Assembly: GCA_902495545.1 (NCBI GenBank)
Contig: CABUXM010000100.1
Span: forward strand, 1 to 6,550
Length of the DNA stretch: 6,550 nt
Direction of reading: 5' to 3'
Source: an uncultured Collinsella sp.
GTDB lineage: Bacteria; Actinomycetota; Coriobacteriia; Coriobacteriales; Coriobacteriaceae
In this document: piece by piece, positions 4,812 to 6,550 of the stretch
Layout of the letters: each line of letters starts with the position of its first letter
Position numbering within the stretch: position 1 is the first letter of the stretch
Translations under genes and position numbers: made by a program
Notes under the pieces: generated by a model
Seen by the model: only the letters and a program-made list of their open reading frames with translations
Database searches by the model: none
What the model was told of the DNA's origin: nothing

Positions 4812-5852
4812 TTACAGCTCGACGAGCTGGCCGGTCTCGGCGGCCTCCTTGATGGCGTTAAGCAGCGTGAGCGTCTTGACGTTATCGGCGGGGGTCACGA
4901 CGGGTTCGACCTCGCGGCGGACAACCTTCACAAAGTGCTTGAGCTGCATCTTGTGCGGCAGCGCCGGGTCCACGGCCGGAATCTCCATCTGCAGCGGCTT
5001 GTGCCAGTTAGAGGCGCCGTCGTAGGAGAACTGGTGCAGGCGGGGCAGCGAAAGGGCGCCCTTAGTGCCGCCGATAAAGTAGGCGTCGGCGTCGAAGGGG
5101 CGGTACTGCGGATCCTCGCGAGCGGTGGCCTCCCAGTTCCAGGGGCTGGCGGTGGCGTCGGAGATGGTCATGCTCGCAAGCGCGCCATCGGCAAAACGGA
5201 CGTTGACCACGGCGGAGTCCTCGATCTCAAAACCGCGGGCGGCGCTGGACTGCATGCCCTGGACGGCAACGGGCTCGCCCAACAGATAGCGGAGCAGGTC
5301 GACGTCGTGAACCAGGTTGACCAGGATCGGGCCGGCACCCTTCTTGCGGCGCCACTCGACATCGAAATACTCGTCATTCTTATAGATCATGTAGTGGAAG
5401 CTCGACACGGTGAGCTTGCCCAGCTCGCCAGACTCGATGATCTCCTTGGCCTTGTTGACGAAGGGGTTGTGGCGACGGTGCTGACCCACGAGCACGGGCA
5501 CGCCGGCGGTTTCGGCCTCGGCGGCGAAGGCCTGGGCGTCCTCGAGGTCGTTGGAGATCGGCTTTTCGACCAGCGGCACGATGTTGCGCTTGACAGCCTC
5601 GCGGGCGACGCCCAGGTGCAGGTCGTTGGGCGTGGCGATGATGACGGCCTCGGGCTTGACCTCGTCCATCATCTGGGCGGGATCGGTAAAGAACGGCACG
5701 CCGGCGGCCTCTGCTGTGGCGCGGGCGCCCTCAAAGGCGTCGGCGATGGCGACGAGCTCGGCCTCGGGCTCCTCGGTGACAAAGCGGATGTGGTTGCGGC
5801 CCATGGCGCCGGCGCCGATAACGGCAATGCGGATGGGGTTGAGCTCAGACAT
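4812..5852 (-). CDS. Gfo/Idh/MocA family NAD(P)-dependent oxidoreductase
   Basis: A 346-aa cytosolic dehydrogenase of typical family length. The N-terminal Rossmann fold begins IRIAVIGAGAMGRNH, with the dinucleotide loop G13-A-G15-A-M-G18. IIATPNDLH (71-79) and LVEKPIS (94-100, Lys97) are the family's cofactor and catalytic Lys motifs. GQHRRHNPF (123-131) begins the C-terminal alpha/beta substrate domain. VNLVHDVDLLRYLLG (178-192) carries the His182/Asp185 pair; the Asp often found four residues before the His is Val178, as in a sub-branch with hydrophobic residues there. The family oxidises or reduces cyclic polyols, sugars and related carboxylates; the substrate cannot be assigned. AAGGAG at 5858-5863 lies 5 nt before the start. 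The preceding MFS gene ends 69 bp upstream on the same strand and a terminator follows at 4705-4739. The two genes are therefore probably one operon with related substrates. Confidence 0.9.
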   Translation of the reverse strand: MSELNPIRIAVIGAGAMGRNHIRFVTEEPEAELVAIADAFEGARATAEAAGVPFFTDPAQMMDEVKPEAVIIATPNDLHLGVAREAVKRNIVPLVEKPISNDLEDAQAFAAEAETAGVPVLVGQHRRHNPFVNKAKEIIESGELGKLTVSSFHYMIYKNDEYFDVEWRRKKGAGPILVNLVHDVDLLRYLLGEPVAVQGMQSSAARGFEIEDSAVVNVRFADGALASMTISDATASPWNWEATAREDPQYRPFDADAYFIGGTKGALSLPRLHQFSYDGASNWHKPLQMEIPAVDPALPHKMQLKHFVKVVRREVEPVVTPADNVKTLTLLNAIKEAAETGQLVEL

Positions 5853-5882
5853 TTCGACTCCTTAATACTGGTGACCGGTGGA

Positions 5883-5913
5883 ATGCGACAAAGGGGCTGT
5901 CCCTTTGTCGCAT
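5883..5913. repeat. Perfect 13-bp hairpin between the transporter and oxidoreductase genes
   Basis: ATGCGACAAAGGG (5883-5895), loop GCTGT, and CCCTTTGTCGCAT (5901-5913) form a perfect 31-nt stem-loop. It fills nearly half of the 69-bp gap. No T tract follows on either strand, so it is not a standard terminator. It could partly stop or process the message between the two genes, or be a dispersed palindromic repeat. Confidence 0.7.
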
Positions 5914-5921
5914 CGGTAAAA

Positions 5922-6550
5922 CTAGGCGGACTTCTTCTTGCTGTCGGAGACCATCATGTAGACGGTGAGCACGACGGCGATGGCGGCGATTACGATAGCG
6001 CCGTAGAAGGACTGCTGGTAGGCGGCGCTGCCGGCCTCGGCGTGATACAGCACGGCGGTGATGGGCTGGCTGATCCAGGTGGAAGCGGCGTAGCCCAAAA
6101 ACATGATGCCGTAGTTGACGCCGATGTTGCTGGTGCCGAAGGCGCCACCGGTGAGCGGCGGGTAGATGACGAGCAGGGCGCCAAAGCTAAAGCCGAGCAG
6201 GGCGAGCGCCACAAAGAACATGCTCTGCGTAAAGCTCATCGACATGATGACGAGCGCGATGATGGTGACGACAAGGCTGATGAGCAGCGACTTGTAGGCG
6301 CCGAGCTTGTCGATGATCTGGCCAAAGGACAGACGACCAACCAGGTTGGCGCAGGTGTTGACGGAGACGACCACGCCGCCGAGGGCGACGGCCGCGGCGC
6401 TCGTGGGGTCGGCGAAGAGCTGGACGGCGGCGATGGAGGCAACCTTGCCCACGAGCAGGGTGCCCGCGGTGGCGGCAAAGGCGAAGGTGACGATGAGGAC
6501 CCAGAAGCGCGGGGTCTTGACCATCTCGCCCGGAGTGAGGTCGCCGAAGG
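5922..6550 (-). CDS. MFS transporter, OFA (oxalate/formate antiporter-like) family, C-terminal half
   Basis: The gene enters from the right edge; 208 codons and the stop are visible, about half of a 400-440 aa transporter. The visible part starts FGDLTPGEMVKTPRFW, the usual OFA linker before TM7. Six hydrophobic segments follow, counted from that internal Met: about 8-30, 44-65, 75-95, 99-120, 135-157 and 168-190. GRLSFGQIIDKLG (63-75) is the MFS loop motif between TM8 and TM9. FGTSNIGVNYGIMFLGYAAS (129-148) is typical of OFA members. The lysine-rich tail SDSKKKSA is probably cytosolic. OFA proteins exchange or import small carboxylates such as oxalate, formate or lactate; the substrate here is unknown. 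The internal ATG at 6524 is not a start, because homology continues upstream of it. The next gene downstream is a Gfo/Idh/MocA oxidoreductase, suggesting transport and metabolism of one compound. Confidence 0.88.
   Translation of the reverse strand, partial: FGDLTPGEMVKTPRFWVLIVTFAFAATAGTLLVGKVASIAAVQLFADPTSAAAVALGGVVVSVNTCANLVGRLSFGQIIDKLGAYKSLLISLVVTIIALVIMSMSFTQSMFFVALALLGFSFGALLVIYPPLTGGAFGTSNIGVNYGIMFLGYAASTWISQPITAVLYHAEAGSAAYQQSFYGAIVIAAIAVVLTVYMMVSDSKKKSA

Noticed and set aside
5883..5913. Hairpin read as a Rho-independent terminator between transporter and oxidoreductase
   Set aside because: No T tract follows on either strand, and the next gene on the same strand begins shortly after.
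1..6550. Defence, CRISPR, phage or toxin-antitoxin system
   Set aside because: All sizeable genes belong to known metabolic, transport or RNA-related families. There are no regularly spaced repeats, integrase, transposase or small paired genes.

Overview
The window looks like chromosomal DNA from a high-GC, anaerobic gut actinobacterium of the Coriobacteriia, most likely Collinsella or a close relative. That assignment is an inference from codon usage, AAGGAG/AAAGGA ribosome binding sites, the gene families present and the style of the intergenic repeats; it was not tested by a database search. No phage, IS transposase, CRISPR array, tRNA or rRNA is visible. The genes are ordinary metabolic and housekeeping genes. 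The unusual material is in the intergenic DNA.

Layout from left to right: (1) The 5' end of a minus-strand 23S rRNA methyltransferase gene (rlmL/rlmKL type), cut by the window edge. (2) Divergent from it, a plus-strand Cof-type HAD phosphatase (222-1049). (3) An AT-richer 193-bp leader with repeated GTTTATC/GATAAAC words, then a plus-strand short-type transaldolase (1243-1947). (4) A 305-bp convergent intergenic region. It holds a sequence resembling the transaldolase 3' end, two inverted copies of a ~48-bp repeat, and between them a strong intrinsic terminator. (5) tex, an S1/helix-hairpin-helix RNA-binding protein gene, on the minus strand (2253-4400). (6) A 411-bp intergenic region with a MITE-like 160-bp inverted-repeat element and a minus-strand terminator. 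(7) A minus-strand pair made of the C-terminal half of an OFA-type MFS transporter (5922 to beyond the right edge) followed by a Gfo/Idh/MocA oxidoreductase (4812-5852). The two are separated by 69 bp that contain a perfect 13-bp hairpin.

Functionally, the transaldolase belongs to the non-oxidative pentose phosphate pathway. Tex and RlmL act on transcription/RNA and ribosome maturation. The transporter and oxidoreductase probably form a small uptake-and-oxidation (or reduction) unit for an unidentified organic acid or sugar derivative. I found no previously undescribed defence or mobile system. The best candidates for something new are the oriented 3'-UTR repeat shared by the transaldolase and tex, the inverted-repeat element upstream of tex, the transaldolase tail relic, and the mutually exclusive pairings in the transaldolase leader.
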